A stretch of DNA of 64,000 nucleotides from Valencia hispanica (taxonomy: Eukaryota > Chordata > Actinopteri > Cyprinodontiformes > Valenciidae). The position numbers were made by a program, and so were the translations under genes. Every line of letters starts with the position of its first letter. Positions within the stretch are counted from its first letter, which is position 1. The notes beneath the pieces are model-generated. The model had not been told where the DNA came from. It saw only the letters and a list, made by a program, of their open reading frames with translations, and did no database searches. Positions 34,775 through 46,809 of this stretch are shown here, one piece after another. The DNA lies in the NCBI GenBank assembly GCA_963556495.2, contig OY747705.1, positions 39,313,298-39,377,297 of the forward strand, in the 5' to 3' direction.

Positions 34775-35824
34775 TAGGGCTGTGAAAATTAACACGTTAA
34801 CGCAGGTTGATTAATTTGTAGAATTAACACGATTAATCTTTTAACAAAATTAACGCATGCACAGGATGGCCCGTCGTGTTTATCCTGTAATTCAGCCCGC
34901 TCTGCGTTCAGTGCGTAAAAAGCATGGCACGTAAAAAGCATGGCAGACCCAAACTGCAACCACGGTTCCATGTAAACGTTTCTTCTCAGTCGCAGACCAG
35001 ATAGAGGGATTATCAGTGTACGTCACTCCCTGTCACTATTGCGCGTGTAGTCTGCAGAAAGAGACATGATCAGGTGTTGTAAACAATCAGAAGAAGCGAC
35101 TGGAACGACCAGATGATTAAAAATGCAACAATCTGCAGCGATAACTTCACATGAGGTAAGCCTTTGCTAACAAACAAGCTAACATAGCTAACCAACAAAA
35201 GATAACCACAACTAATAAGAGAGGGAACTGGAGTTACATAAAGGTTCGGTTCCACACTATTTGCACAAATAATCCCTCTATTGTACAGAAGAATACAATT
35301 CAATTCAAAAATGCTTAATTGATTCCAGAGGGAAAATAAGTGTTGTTGCAGCTCATACTACTTCATTCTTCAAGGTGTTGTTGTAGATCCTGATGGCCTT
35401 GGGAAGGAAGGATTTCCTGTAGCAGTCTGTGTTGCACAAAAACCGTTGAAGCTTTTGACTGAAAACACTCTGTTGTTGTAGGATAGAACCATTAAGAGGA
35501 TGCTCAGGGTTGTCCAGTATTAATTAGAAACGGTCAGCTTTACATTCAGAAAATGTTAATAAGATAGTTTGTCTTAGCAACTGGCTAAAAGATAAACAAG
35601 TTAAAAGGGTCACGTGTAAATGTGATTGTTGAGTTCAAAACTAAAGTTCCATGGATCTCCTGAATTTCCTTTTAAAAAAAGAGCAAAAGCATCCGATTTT
35701 GTCCTTTATTTACATCAGAATTTGTCGTTTTACAGTCATATTTAGGAATGTTAATTAATCATGATTAATTCACAGCTTCCCTGTGATTAATCAGATAAAA
35801 AATTGTAATCGTTTGACAGCCCTA
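34775..35824. mobile_element. hAT-type element with TAGGGCTGT ends, carrying a Rex1 tail
   Basis: Ends TAGGGCTGTGAAAATTAAC and GTAATCGTTTGACAGCCCTA are inverted. Flanks attagaag (34767-34774) and agtagagg (35825-35832) agree in 6 of 8 positions, consistent with an aged hAT target duplication. The interior has short GATTAAT-rich subterminal blocks and no transposase frame. A Rex1 fragment occupies 35296-35525. Confidence 0.78.
35296..35525 (-). mobile_element. 5'-truncated Rex1-type LINE tail
   Basis: Read on the minus strand it ends ...AATCAATTAAGCATTTTTG, AATTGAATTG, the Rex1-type 3' tail; upstream it matches the 3' end of the long copy at 49426 onward (CTTCCTTCCCAAGGCC, AAACACTCTGTTG..., TGGACAACCCTGAGCATCC). 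About 230 bp are kept. Confidence 0.75.
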
Positions 35825-35832
35825 AGTAGAGG

Positions 35833-36938
35833 GTGACCCTCCTTATTTTTTACCATCCACTTTTTGCAGTGTAAAAGTACCTCTAAAAGACAAAGATGTT
35901 ACCATTACCTTAATCAAAAGTTTGGTTTTAGGATTGAGATCTTCATCTTCACTCTTCCAAACATTTTTATGGTCATTGTGGCCAAAAACAATCTATATCT
36001 TTTATTTATTATTTGGCTTTTCCATGTGGGCAGCTACACATCTCTGTCAAGTTCAACCTTTAGCGTGTCAATTTTGGACAGGTTTTTCTTCTGGTTTCTC
36101 TTCTTGTTGGCACCCCTCAGCCCATAGTGGTTGACATAGTACTTACGTCATTTGAACTATTATTATTTAAGTCTGCAGTTGTTAAAAATGGTTCCAAAAG
36201 ACTTTTCAAAACTTTGTAAATCTACAACTCTCCTTAGATCTTCGTAGAGTTTGTCAGACTTTCTCAGCCAAACGACATCATCTGCATGCTAGCAAAGAGA
36301 AACTACCAACGAGAAGTTAACAGGCCATGGTTATGTCAACCTAAAACACGTTCAAGAACCTTTAGCTCCACTGATTTAAAAATCTGATGAAGGCATGTAC
36401 GTACTTGAGTCTGTATAAATTATAATAATATATTAAGATGTAATTTAATTCTTATCTGATTAGTTTTCTTTAGAGTTGTTTTTAATTATTAATATGCCTA
36501 AGAAAGGGAAAAGCAGATTTTCTTGTACTAAAATTATGTTTTTTACCATTTCTGTTTTCTTGGTGGTTGTTATATTTTGCAGTAACGTGATAAACTCATA
36601 TGTATATGACCAGGTTTCCCAAATTATTAGCAACTGTTTATCTCTGTACTCCAACTAGATCCTTAAGTTCTTTAATACTACGGTACTTGTTACTACATGT
36701 TACATTTGTTCCCCGTGATCGCAGACTCAAAAAGGCTTGGTTGTTTAAATGCTTTAAACACTGCTTCCACCTATATTATTTTGTCTGGGATTTTATTTAT
36801 ATTATATTTTAGTGTCACAATAAGACAAATATCTAGAGGGTGAATAAAACCTCTACATTTAAAAGTAAACTCTCATAAAATCTATTCTGAATTAATTAGA
36901 TTTAACAAAAATAGAAACAATGAGTCTACTATCCTTAC
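35833..36938. other. Intron 2 (5' part), no recognisable feature
   Basis: T-rich on the plus strand; nothing coding recognised. Confidence 0.55.
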
Positions 36939-37096
36939 CGATAAGATCAGCTGGGCCTGTGCCCAGGTTTTCTCCACGAATGGTCACTTTGGTCCAGGCT
37001 GGTCCCTCCTTGGGTGAGATGCCCGTGACCAATGGTGGTGGCCGAGCTCGTGACATTTTGACCTGAGGGGCAGTGCAGCTCTGGATCAATCAGCAC
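36939..37096 (-). CDS. exoc2: exoc2 exon 2 (first coding exon; TIG domain N-terminus)
   Basis: The start ATG is at 37056-37054; 37057-37096 is 5' UTR after a good acceptor (pyrimidine tract ending TTGTTCAG). Residues 1-40 begin [18 protein letters not shown] and continue through [14 protein letters not shown] and PADLIG, the start of the Sec5 TIG/IPT immunoglobulin-like fold. Thr11 and Arg27, reported as key RalA-contact residues in mammalian Sec5, are both present at the same numbers, which also supports this ATG over the upstream in-frame ATG at 37089. The exon ends in phase 1 at the donor G|GTAAGG. In the family this domain recruits the exocyst to active Ral GTPase. Confidence 0.96.
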
Positions 37097-39600
37097 CTGA
37101 ACAAGGACAACATACAGTGGTCGGAATAGGGTGTGAGATCGGAAAAGCAGACTCCTGACATAACATTACAAAAAGTTTTGTCGGTCCGTTTAACTTACAG
37201 AAAAGACCTTGACAACAAAACTTAAAATTTTATGAAACATGCTTATAAACCCTAACACTATGCTTTGTTTAGCATCTAAACCTCATCCAGTTAAAGAAAC
37301 AGATTCGGTTTAAAACTCTGATCTATTAAGAAAAAGGAATCAATCCAAAATCTGATGTATCAAATATAAGATGAAGGACATCATTTAAACATGAAACCAA
37401 AGTATAAAAATGTATTAATGAGGAACACATATTTTTAGCTTTCAGAAAATGGAATAAGAAATAATTCAAACATTTTTCTATCTCATATTTTCCATACGGT
37501 GTCTAAGAACATTATTATTATTAAATTAAATATTATTATTATTATTATGGAGTACATAATAACAGTAATAATGCAAATATTTTTTTTAATCGAACAAGCA
37601 CTTTTACAAAATATTCATGCCAGATATTTAGACCTTTTCACCAAAATATGATGAAAATTTGACTCAAGAGTTCATTTCCGTCTCCAAACAATGTATGCGT
37701 AGCAAAAGTTATCTCTCAGATATTGGCAAACACAGAGAAAGCGGCCAAGAATGAAGCGGACAGAGAGCAGAAAGGATTGGAAGAATGTAAACCTCACAGC
37801 GCAGGATAAATAAACCTGCTCTGCCCAATCATTCCTCATAAGCCCACACAATACTGTACAGATTCTGGTACCAAAGAAGGAGCAACCATGCAAATCAGTT
37901 CATGTTGGAGAGAGAAAGATTAGAAATAAAACAAAAACATGAAAGGAAGCATTTCAGCTGAGCAGATGTTTGCTAATAAATTACTGCCAGGTCTCTGACC
38001 AAGCTCGAGCCAGGCTTCCGCACTTTTTGCTCTGCAGCCAAAACACGTCCACCTCAAACAATGCAGAAGTTCACACGGAGCGGACCGTTAGCACGTCCAT
38101 GGCGGTGACCCTTTTCACAGGCTCAATAATTAACAATAAGCAAGAACATTGGAAATAAGGAAATATGAAGTCTCAGAGTCCAAAACTAATGTGGCTGTAC
38201 ATGAGAGTCCCGAAGTGATCTGCAAAAAGCTCTAAACAGCTCACAGTTATTCAGATTTTGAAATCATCTATGAAATTTGTGTTGTTTTATTATTGTAAAT
38301 AAAGTAACCGAAAGGAGTGATGGTCTCAGGAAAAAGGGAGAATTGGCAGCTATTAAGCTTGACCAACTTGTGGTCTGGTGGTGGGTGTGTCAAACGAAAG
38401 CACCGTGATGTGGCACTGCGGATAACAATTAGAGGTGATCAGCGATGAAAAAGGACTCAGTCTTGGCTGCACACGTTTCGGAATGTATGTAATGTTATTC
38501 GATTATTGAGTTTTACAACAAGTTGTCAACTATAAATCAATACCTTTGTGAGTCTCTACTTCTTTCAGTCAGTGATTTAAAAATGAGACCAGAGGGAGCA
38601 CACAAGTTGGAAAAGAGGGTGAATATGTCAGCAAAGTGACTGTGTTTTACCCTGTTGAGCTTTCATGCTCTATGTGTGATGAAATATGCTGAATTTGGAA
38701 ATGTTGCCAGTCTTTTGGAAATCAGAAAATTATGGTAATGACATCTACCCTAATCTCCAACTGTATGAAATGGCAACTCTATGAATATCTTTTCTTAAAA
38801 TAAAACTAAAACCCAGCTTTACAACAACTTATCTTTCTCTTATACAGCGTAACATCACCTCTGCTTCTAATATGAACACTCATGGAAGGAAGGCTAGAAA
38901 AAATATTTAAATTCCTGTTAAAATATATATTAACAGTCTGGATTGGTGCATCTCTAATGAAATTGGTTTGAATAATGAAGAAAAACAAAAGAAAATACAG
39001 AATCAAAGTACTTAGATTTATCCTTAAGGATTTTACAACATACTTCAAACTGTCATTCATCACAACGGTTTACAAAGTGAGGCGCTCTTATCTCACAGAA
39101 CCAACATTTGTTTATATAGTCCGTATCTAAACATCTGTGCCAAGAAATTATCCAAAATGACTTATGACCTGTACAGAAGATGTACAATGATATTTTGTAA
39201 CTCGTTGAAATTAAAATATATTCAAACGCATTTAGGTAGTTTTCAACAAGCAAAACGTAGGAGTAAAAAAAACAAACAAAAAAGTGACTTCTCAGAGTTC
39301 ACTAAAAAGTATCGAAATGTGTATATTTGGCTCAGAGAAATGAAAAACCTAAAACTGCAACCTGAGTTTTTTACGGCACTTTCGTTTGAAAGGGACTTTA
39401 AAAGAGCAGCACTGAAGAAGAAGGCAATCACAAACACAGATGCATCAAAGTAAGCAGGACTGTAGTGACCCAAAAACGTTCCAGAGCAGGAGAGCCAGGA
39501 ACCGGTCTGAGGAACGTAGTGGGCCAGCTCCCTACGATGGCCGGGCGGCCCTAACATTCCAAAGTTAAGGACAAGCCTCCAGTGGGATTTACCCCGCGCC
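37097..39600. other. Intron 1 (3' end), no recognisable feature
   Basis: AT-rich; small ATT/TTA tract at 37512-37547. No supported genes. Confidence 0.55.
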
Positions 39601-39656
39601 GCCGCTGCTGCCCTGCGCTTGTTAAGAGGAAATGGACGGGGCTCTGAATCCGACAT
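39592..39656 (-). CDS. Uncertain short coding-like exon in intron 1
   Basis: An ATG at 39656 opens MSDSEPRPFPLNKRRAAAAA, a basic/alanine-rich 22-codon stretch with high GC in an AT-rich intron, followed by a possible donor GCGCGG|GTAAAT. I do not recognise the protein, and no partner exon was found. It could be a chance ORF in a GC-rich patch or an unknown first exon. Confidence 0.15.
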
Positions 39657-39835
39657 GATGAAGATAAGAGGTCAACAGGCCTAAAACAAGAGCCTGGTAT
39701 ATCCTTCATCAATCCCACATGTTTGGAGTGGAGTGGTGTGGGGGGGGGGGCGCACAGCCCCCTTTTTCTTTTTGTATAATCATTCGGATTCTACTTCTAG
39801 GAGTGTTTCTGTCCTATAAAATACACGTGAACAAA

Positions 39836-39914
39836 CACACACAAGCCTGCCTGCCCACACACACCTACACACACACACACACACACACACACACCCCTAC
39901 ACACACACCTACCT

Positions 39915-39946
<32 letters not shown>

Positions 39947-40250
39947 GTCTTGCTATACTTGTGTTGACATTGTATTGACTTCCATTGATTTTACTATGCC
40001 TAACCCAGACACTTTCCCTAAACCTAACCATTACTGATACGTGCCTAACCCTAACCTAAACCTAAACCTAATTCACACCATACCTCTAAACCTAACTAGT
40101 AGAGTTTAATAGCTTGTTAAACATTGTGTGGACCAGGCAAAATGTCCTCACAACTACAAATGTCCACACAAGGGTGGTGGGCTGTCAAAGGTTGGTCCAC
40201 ACAAGTATAGCTATACATGTACATACACACACACACACACACACACACAG
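39836..40250. repeat. CA-flanked dispersed fish repeat with CCTAACC-rich core
   Basis: CA arrays at 39855-39946 and 40222-40249 flank a core containing CTAAACCTAACCATTACTG, CCTAACCCTAACCTAAACC, then GTGTGGACCAGGCAAAATGT and GTCCACACAAG. The whole unit recurs in teleost genomes as I know them. It is not a telomere. Confidence 0.6.
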
Positions 40251-40363
40251 ACGCTGGGCAAAATGACAGCTCAGCTAGGTTTGCGTGTGAGGGGCCTGTG
40301 TCGGTGTTGTGTGGTCTGTACGTATGCGAGCATGAGGAAGAATCTGAAGAGAATTCTGGGCAG

Positions 40364-40413
40364 TGTATGTGTGTGCATGTGTGTGTGTGTGTGTTTTTGT
40401 GTGTGTGTGTGGT
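40364..40413. repeat. (GT)n microsatellite
   Basis: Imperfect GT array interrupted by GTTTTT. Confidence 0.93.
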
Positions 40414-41871
40414 CTGGGTGTGTGGTCTCGGGCGCGGGCCTGGGGAGAGCCTGCTGACGGCTGGGATGAGAAAAGAGCCGGTGTGTTTACTTTACTCTGG
40501 GGGCTGTTCATGGCCACGGGAACACTGCCCAGACCCTTCTCCATAGCCTCCAGCACGCACGCACACACGCGTGTATCATCACGCGTGCTCGCATGACGAA
40601 CCGAGTCGCACAGAAAGTAGCAGGACTCCTGCACAAGTCTCATGTCATGCATCACCACAAATACCCCGCTAACAAGGTAATAGAAATTGAAACTTATTCA
40701 AACGGACGCTTAACAGCAAACTTTTTTTTCTTTTCCTCCCCTTTGAGAAGCATGAAAAGGAAAAGAATCCCCAACTAGTAACGTTTAAAGTAAGCAGCTT
40801 CTTCCTAAAAACGGATGAAATGACGAGCCTCTAGGGGGCATTAGAAGATGATAAACCACTTTGTTCCAACATGTTTCCTAACCCCGACCTTCTTTTGTGG
40901 GCTAAATTTAATCACAGGCGCTAAAGGATCCTTTTTAGCTTCCTTTCCTCTGCAGGAATCCCTCAAAATCATGATGCTGCCACCCCCAACATTTCACTCT
41001 TTACTTTTCTTTGACAAACACCAAGGCTGCCTCTAGTTTTATAGCAGCTGTTAGAGAAAACTATGCAAAATGTTTTTAAATATATTTCAGTTCAGGTTGT
41101 AGTCAACGTTAAATTTTTAAAGATGTAAATTAAAAAAAAAAAAACTATCGACTGAACTATAATGGCAAAAAATTACAAATTCCCAAAACTGATTTATTCA
41201 TTGGTAAAAAAATAAAATAAAAATAAAAAATCAAGCTAATCTCAAATGAGTTGATATATTGAAAATGAGTAAATTCCTTTACATGTCCTATGTAAACAAA
41301 AATATGCTTTTATTGTTTTCCCTTCACTAAAAGAAAGGATTTAGAGCTTCTGTAGTTTTTTTTTTTTTATTTTAAAAAGAATATCAGTAACAGCTTAGTC
41401 TGTTAAATCACATTATGCAAGAATGTGAGAGAAATAATTCATAATTAGAAAGAAATGTTATTGAAATAACTTATTACAACCAATCTACAGTGTTTGGAAA
41501 TCCATACCTAATAGACAGATCCACTTATCGGCTGATGACTGGACTTTTACTGGGGGAGGTTTAAAAAAAAAAAAGGAAAACCGGCACGTCTTTCAGTCCG
41601 TAAATGCCTCAACAACCACAATGTTCTTTTACAGATGTTGCTTCAATTTAGGTAAAATTCTGATAAAAGCGAGGAATATGTGTTTGCTGCAAAAACCAAG
41701 GGAAAAAATCTTAATCTCTTTAATTTGTGTTGGATTCAAAACTAGCATCACTATCAAGGAAATAAAAGATTAGATTAATGGGTTTGTAAGTGTTACAGAC
41801 CTCATCAGACTGGGGAAAAAAAGATGGCCAGCATGAGCCGGAAAAAAAGATAGATATATCCACACACACGC

Positions 41872-41923
<52 letters not shown>

Positions 41924-42445
41924 CCGATCCCAGGTCAGATATATTTAGGTGGGTTGAGCATTTTCACTGGCATATAAATTACTTATAGAAATTTTTTCTA
42001 TGTTAGACTAAATGCATTCCTCTAGCATGCAGTGTCATATCTCTCCCCATCTATCTACACTAACCCTTAGAAGCAACTAAAACAGTCCCAATGCTGTTGT
42101 AATTGAAGCATCAGATAACTTTTTGGGGGGATTTATTTAAACACCAATACAAATTATTCTGACAACATCAAAACTTGCATCTGTACAAATAAGCAAATGT
42201 ATCTAAACTAACTAACCCCCTCATTATCGCAGCACACACGACCAAGCGACTATGTCATGAATAAGGCGTTCAAATTTTGGATCATTTAGCCCTTGGAGCT
42301 AAAAGGTGACTCACATATGGCAATGATTGGCATAAATTTGTGCGCGACTGTGAGTGTAAGCGAGTGTGTGATGGGTTCAGCGGGCACAAAGGGACCCATT
42401 TAAAACAGCTCATCACCCTCAATCCATTCCCCCCTCTAAGCACCA
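40414..42445. other. Intron 1, mostly AT-rich sequence with a TA tract
   Basis: Contains (TA)n at 41871-41922. No gene or transposon ends recognised. Confidence 0.55.
41871..41922. repeat. (TA)n microsatellite
   Basis: About 26 TA units with one interruption near 41886. Confidence 0.96.
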
Positions 42446-42446
42446 T

Positions 42447-42495
42447 ACACACACACACACACACACACACACCCACACACACACACACACACACA

Positions 42496-42540
<45 letters not shown>
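42447..42540. repeat. (CA)n microsatellite
   Basis: 94 bp of CA with three CCC interruptions; it creates long artificial Cys/Val and Thr/His open frames on both strands. Confidence 0.97.
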
Positions 42541-43708
42541 CCATTTCGCTCTATGTTCTCCATCATTACATAAACACCAGATTCCATCAAAGATCCCTTC
42601 GACTCCTCTGAATGCACAGAGCCGACCAAACATCTCCCAGCCTGGGACGACTGGGCCGATCACACCGGCTGGGCAGTCTTAAACAATCCTCTTCACTGTT
42701 CGCTCACACCCACACCGCTCTATGTGGACAGCCTAATGTACCTGATAGCCAGAAATTAACCATAATATGTGTGAACTGTATCAGATTCCACATAAATGGG
42801 CTCCATTAACATGATTCGCCTCTACAATGAGTCAGCATGTCCTCTGCAGACCGGTCAGCCTGAAAGTTTCATGGAGACAAACTGATCAGACGCTTGCCTC
42901 AGCATCATATTTACCCACAGGCTTTGTTATGTTTAGGGCTATCTGTTTGTTTGTTTGTCGGTCTCAAGTGCTTCATACAGTTGGGCTTAATAAAGTGAAG
43001 TCGCCAATTTCCCACATAAAAAAAAAAAAAGAAATCTCGAAGAAATAAACAGTAATATGAAGAATAGGCCTGCAACTGTAAGAAAATGTTTTCAGAGGAT
43101 TAGGAGGCTGGAGACAGGCGGCTCTGCCCGGTGACAAGGCGCAGCAGCGGAGCAATCTGAACCTTCGTGAGCCGGGCTGGAACATTGCTGCCCCGCTTGG
43201 TTTATGTAAAAACAATAAAAATAAAATTCAAGCGTGAGAAAGATCCAGAATCAAAACAGAGCGATATAATTAATAGCAAAACAGAAATTCAATACAGTAC
43301 AGTGAAAATCTGAACATTTATATTAAAAATTGAACAAAATAATTGATATTCAAATGTACTTTTTATTACTTTCCCTTATTGATGGGGCTCTAACTCATTT
43401 GGAAGTCATTTTTAACATAAGGAATACTTAAATATTATAATCACTAAAACACTGAACTGAAATAATACACTGGATTGGTTTGACTGCATATGACTGGATT
43501 TTAATCAGATCCTCTTTTCGTCTTTTCCTGAAATAAATTTGGGCTTCCACAGTTCAGAGTGATGTCACCCTGTCCAGGGCCTACTTGTTTTACATATTTT
43601 ACAGCTTGTATTTATTTTGACTTTTAATTCAGGTCGACTTCAAGGAATTATCAAAACAAGAGAAAGTTTTTGAACATGTTTTCTCTCTTTTTTAATTTCT
43701 TTTTAAGA
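42541..43708. other. Intron 1, no recognisable feature
   Basis: Nothing supported beyond an A run at 43019-43030. Confidence 0.55.
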
Positions 43709-43709
43709 A

Positions 43710-43788
43710 ATATCGATTAAAACTAGAAATCGGACTTGGTACAAATTTTTTTTTTTTTTTTTTTTTAGGCCATATTGTCCAGCCCTTA
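43710..43788. mobile_element. End fragment of the family A hAT element
   Basis: ATCGATTAAAACTAGAAATC, TCGGACTTGGTACA, a long T run, then GGCCATATTGTCCAGCCCTTA match the right third of the copy at 44464-44788. The left end is missing. Confidence 0.55.
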
Positions 43789-43994
43789 ACATAATCTCAG
43801 AAGTTCCATCTTTTAATTTGAGGTCATTTCTTCAGTAAAAAGCATTTCTTCAGTTTTTAAGAACTTTTCAAAGGTAATCCATGACTTCCTATTTCCCCAA
43901 GATTTGAAAGTGACATGACAGACAGGCTCATTTATCTCAGCCACTCTTCAAAATGGGAAAGACAAGAGAACAAGCCATTCAAGTAAGGCATACA

Positions 43995-44268
43995 TTTGTA
44001 AAAGGTAAATGGAGTGGACTTATCTAGTGCTGTTCTAGTTATACTGACCACTCAAAGCACTTTACACTGGAGCCACATTCACCCATTCCCACTCACAAAC
44101 ACGCACACATTCATAGACCGACACAGAGTTCGGTAGGCAACTTGGGGTTAAGTGACTTGCCCAGGGGCACATTGACATGTGACAGGAGGAAGCTGGAATT
44201 GAACCTGGAATACGACCCTCCGATTGCAAGATAAATACTCTACTACTGAGCCACAGTCGCTCCGATCG
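43995..44268. repeat. Common fish dispersed repeat (GTAAATGGA...GAGCCACAG)
   Basis: AAAGGTAAATGGAGTGGACTT, GACCACTCAAAGCACTTTAC, CACATTCACCCATTCCCAC, CAACTTGGGGTTAAGTGACT and a closing ACTACTGAGCCACAGTCGC form a pattern recurring in teleost genomes; superfamily unknown to me. Confidence 0.6.
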
Positions 44269-44463
44269 TTGCTGATCTTAAGTTTACAGCTGACAACAAC
44301 AAACAGCTACTAACTTAAACTTTACAGTCAGAGCAATAATTGAAAGCTTTAAAACAGAAGTTACTCTAAAAGTCGGTTGCTGACTAGAACTGGTCGATTT
44401 TTAGCTTGTTTGGCTGGTTGCAATGCAAACTCAAAAATGTAATGTTTAATCAATACCTCCCAG

Positions 44464-44788
44464 TAGGGCTGGGCGATAACTCGATTTTATCAATTAATTC
44501 GAATTTGCAGTTTAAGAAGATTTATTTTTGGGAAAATCGAGATTTAGTGGAAAGCAATCCCAGATGCCATCACAATTTTTATTGCCAAAGATATTGTGCC
44601 TGTTTATACAGTGGAAAGGCCCGGCTCTCCCAAAGGAGATATTAAAATAAGAGTTTGAAAGAAATAGATTCTGTCATTTGTTATTTCTGTTTAAGAAAGT
44701 AAAGGGAGAAAGAAAAAAAAATGATTAAAATCGGATTTGGTGTGAAAAAATCTGAGATTTTATTTTTAGGCCATATCGCCCAGCCCTA
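44464..44788. mobile_element. Small non-autonomous hAT element (family A, 325 bp), exact target duplication
   Basis: Inverted ends TAGGGCTGGGCGATA and TATCGCCCAGCCCTA. The flanks cctcccag (44456-44463 and 44789-44796) are identical. Opposite in orientation to the 4287-4558 copy. No coding capacity. Confidence 0.93.
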
Positions 44789-45573
44789 CCTCCCAGTTAG
44801 CACTTTGGTCAGCTTGACCTTAATTTTACCCCCGTACCAACCTGCTACGGATGAAATTTTAATACCGCACTGGCTGTGCGTGCTGACGGGGTGAATTACA
44901 CTCCCTGTCACATGGCAGCGCTCAAACACACAACAGATAAAGAAAGCGATGGGTCTGATCATGAACGGACGAAAAAAACAAAAAAACAATCGGCAATGTG
45001 CTACCAGTTTGCAGCGACAATATTCTTTGAAGTGGAGGTTTCTACTAAATGAAGGAGAGTAGATGTTAGCCATTTTCAGTGAAAAAAAATGAAGTTAGAG
45101 AAAGCAGCTAGATGATAGATGGTATTTAAAAGGAAACTATTTTCTACAACATGTCTGAAAGGCTGTGAGAATGCAGGGCATAAAGCAGAAAACAGGAAGG
45201 CTAATCATATAACCGCTAAGGTGCTTTTTTTATCATCCTTTCTGAGCTAAATTATGGAACATGCTGGATTTGGAAATGTTTTATGGTAATGATGAGTTCC
45301 TCTAAGTAAGCCACATGGAGACAGTCTGCTAGTTTAGTAATAGTAGCTGCTCTAAACATGCTAACCGCTTTAGGATGCTAACGACAGTTCAAAATGTAAA
45401 CTCCAGAATCACTAATTAAATTCTGTTTTACAGCGACTGCTCTCTCAAACACACAGAGCATGAGTTTACGTCTTTTCCTAACATGAATAATAAATTACTT
45501 GTCACGGTATCGAGGAGAGTAGAAACTATTCTAAACTGTGTTGTTATGTCTTCCAATATTATCTTCCTGTTAC

Positions 45574-46282
45574 TATTGTTGCGACACAGCCAGGGTTACC
45601 GGACCCAAAAACAAGCCTCCAGCCGTGGGAGGGTGATGATCATACAATCCACTCTTAGTTTGGACAGTAAGAGGAGGAGTTGTGAAAACCCAAAGCACAA
45701 AGACACTAGGTGCTGCCCTGAACGCAGGCCTCTTTGGCCACGGGCAAACCTCCATCCTTCGCTGGCTTTAAGCGAGTTTCTGGAAGAAACTCATTGGATT
45801 CAAAAGACACAACAGCCTACTGATCGTTGATCAGGTGAACTGTATCCGGGCGATGGAATAAGTCCTGAACCTGACTTGTTCAAACCCTGCAGAAAGAACC
45901 TTTGAATTACAGGCTCCACCAGAGAGAGAGAACCTCGCTAACACATTGCTGCACGAGTTGCTGCTCACCAGATGCAGCTGAGCTGAAGGCTGCCTGCAAA
46001 AAGGGGCCGGTCCGTTGGAGAAGATTGCTGAGCCGAGCCAAGTTGGAACAACCATAAAATCAAATCAATTTTCCAAAGGTTATTGATTTCTAATTCAGCA
46101 GATTTAATGAAACATTACTTCCTCCAAATAATGTTGTCTTCAATCTGCTTAGCATTGTGAATTGGTTGTTTGAACACAAACCAAAATGTGCTAATTAGTC
46201 TTCAACTAATCACAATTAGGAGTTTAAAACTAACTTAGCTTCATTTCCAAACTTTTTAATACAAGCTTATATATTTACAGTA

Positions 46283-46360
<78 letters not shown>

Positions 46361-46800
46361 GTGCCATCACAATCAATTTATTGATTATTGTTTCTGTATC
46401 TTTGCGCATATTTGGTCATTGTACTGTTTTACTTTTGGTAGTGAGTTTATTATTCATTCTTCTTTTACTTAGTAGTTTAGTTGTATGTTACTAGCTTAGT
46501 GAGTTTGTTGATTAAAGCATTTTGAGTGGAAAGTTGAATTCTTTTTGTTAATAAACTCTTGTATTATTTCACATACAAGTGTAGTAAATTGCTGTTCAAA
46601 GAACGCCAAAAACGTATTCCTTCATCTATTGTTTAATTTACTCAGCCTCGCCAGCCAGGTAATCATAAACATGAACTGAGACTGAACTATTTGGCTCTTA
46701 TTGATTTCCCGGATCCCAGGATGGTGCCCCAAACTTGGTATTTTTGACATTAATTTATTAATCTTATTAATAATTGCCCTAAGTAATTATTCATAGCCAA
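45574..46800. repeat. Possible LTR-type sequence
   Basis: GC-richer start (45574-46060), then an AATAAACTCTTGTATTA polyadenylation-like signal at about 46550 followed by AATTATTCATAGCC near 46790, and TGGTGCCCCAAACTTGG at 46722, which resembles a primer-binding-site context. A TA tract lies at 46286-46358. No paired LTR or internal genes were found, so this is only a suggestion. Confidence 0.25.
46286..46358. repeat. (TA)n microsatellite
   Basis: About 36 uninterrupted TA units, the longest TA tract in the window. Confidence 0.97.
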
Positions 46801-46809
46801 AACATACCT

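Noticed and set aside
39995..40115. CCTAACC-rich stretch resembling telomeric repeat
   Set aside because: Units are irregular and embedded in a larger CA-flanked dispersed fish repeat; no TTAGGG array is present.
42282..42663. Open frames of alternating Cys/Val or Thr/His
   Set aside because: Produced by the CA microsatellite at 42447-42540, not by a gene.
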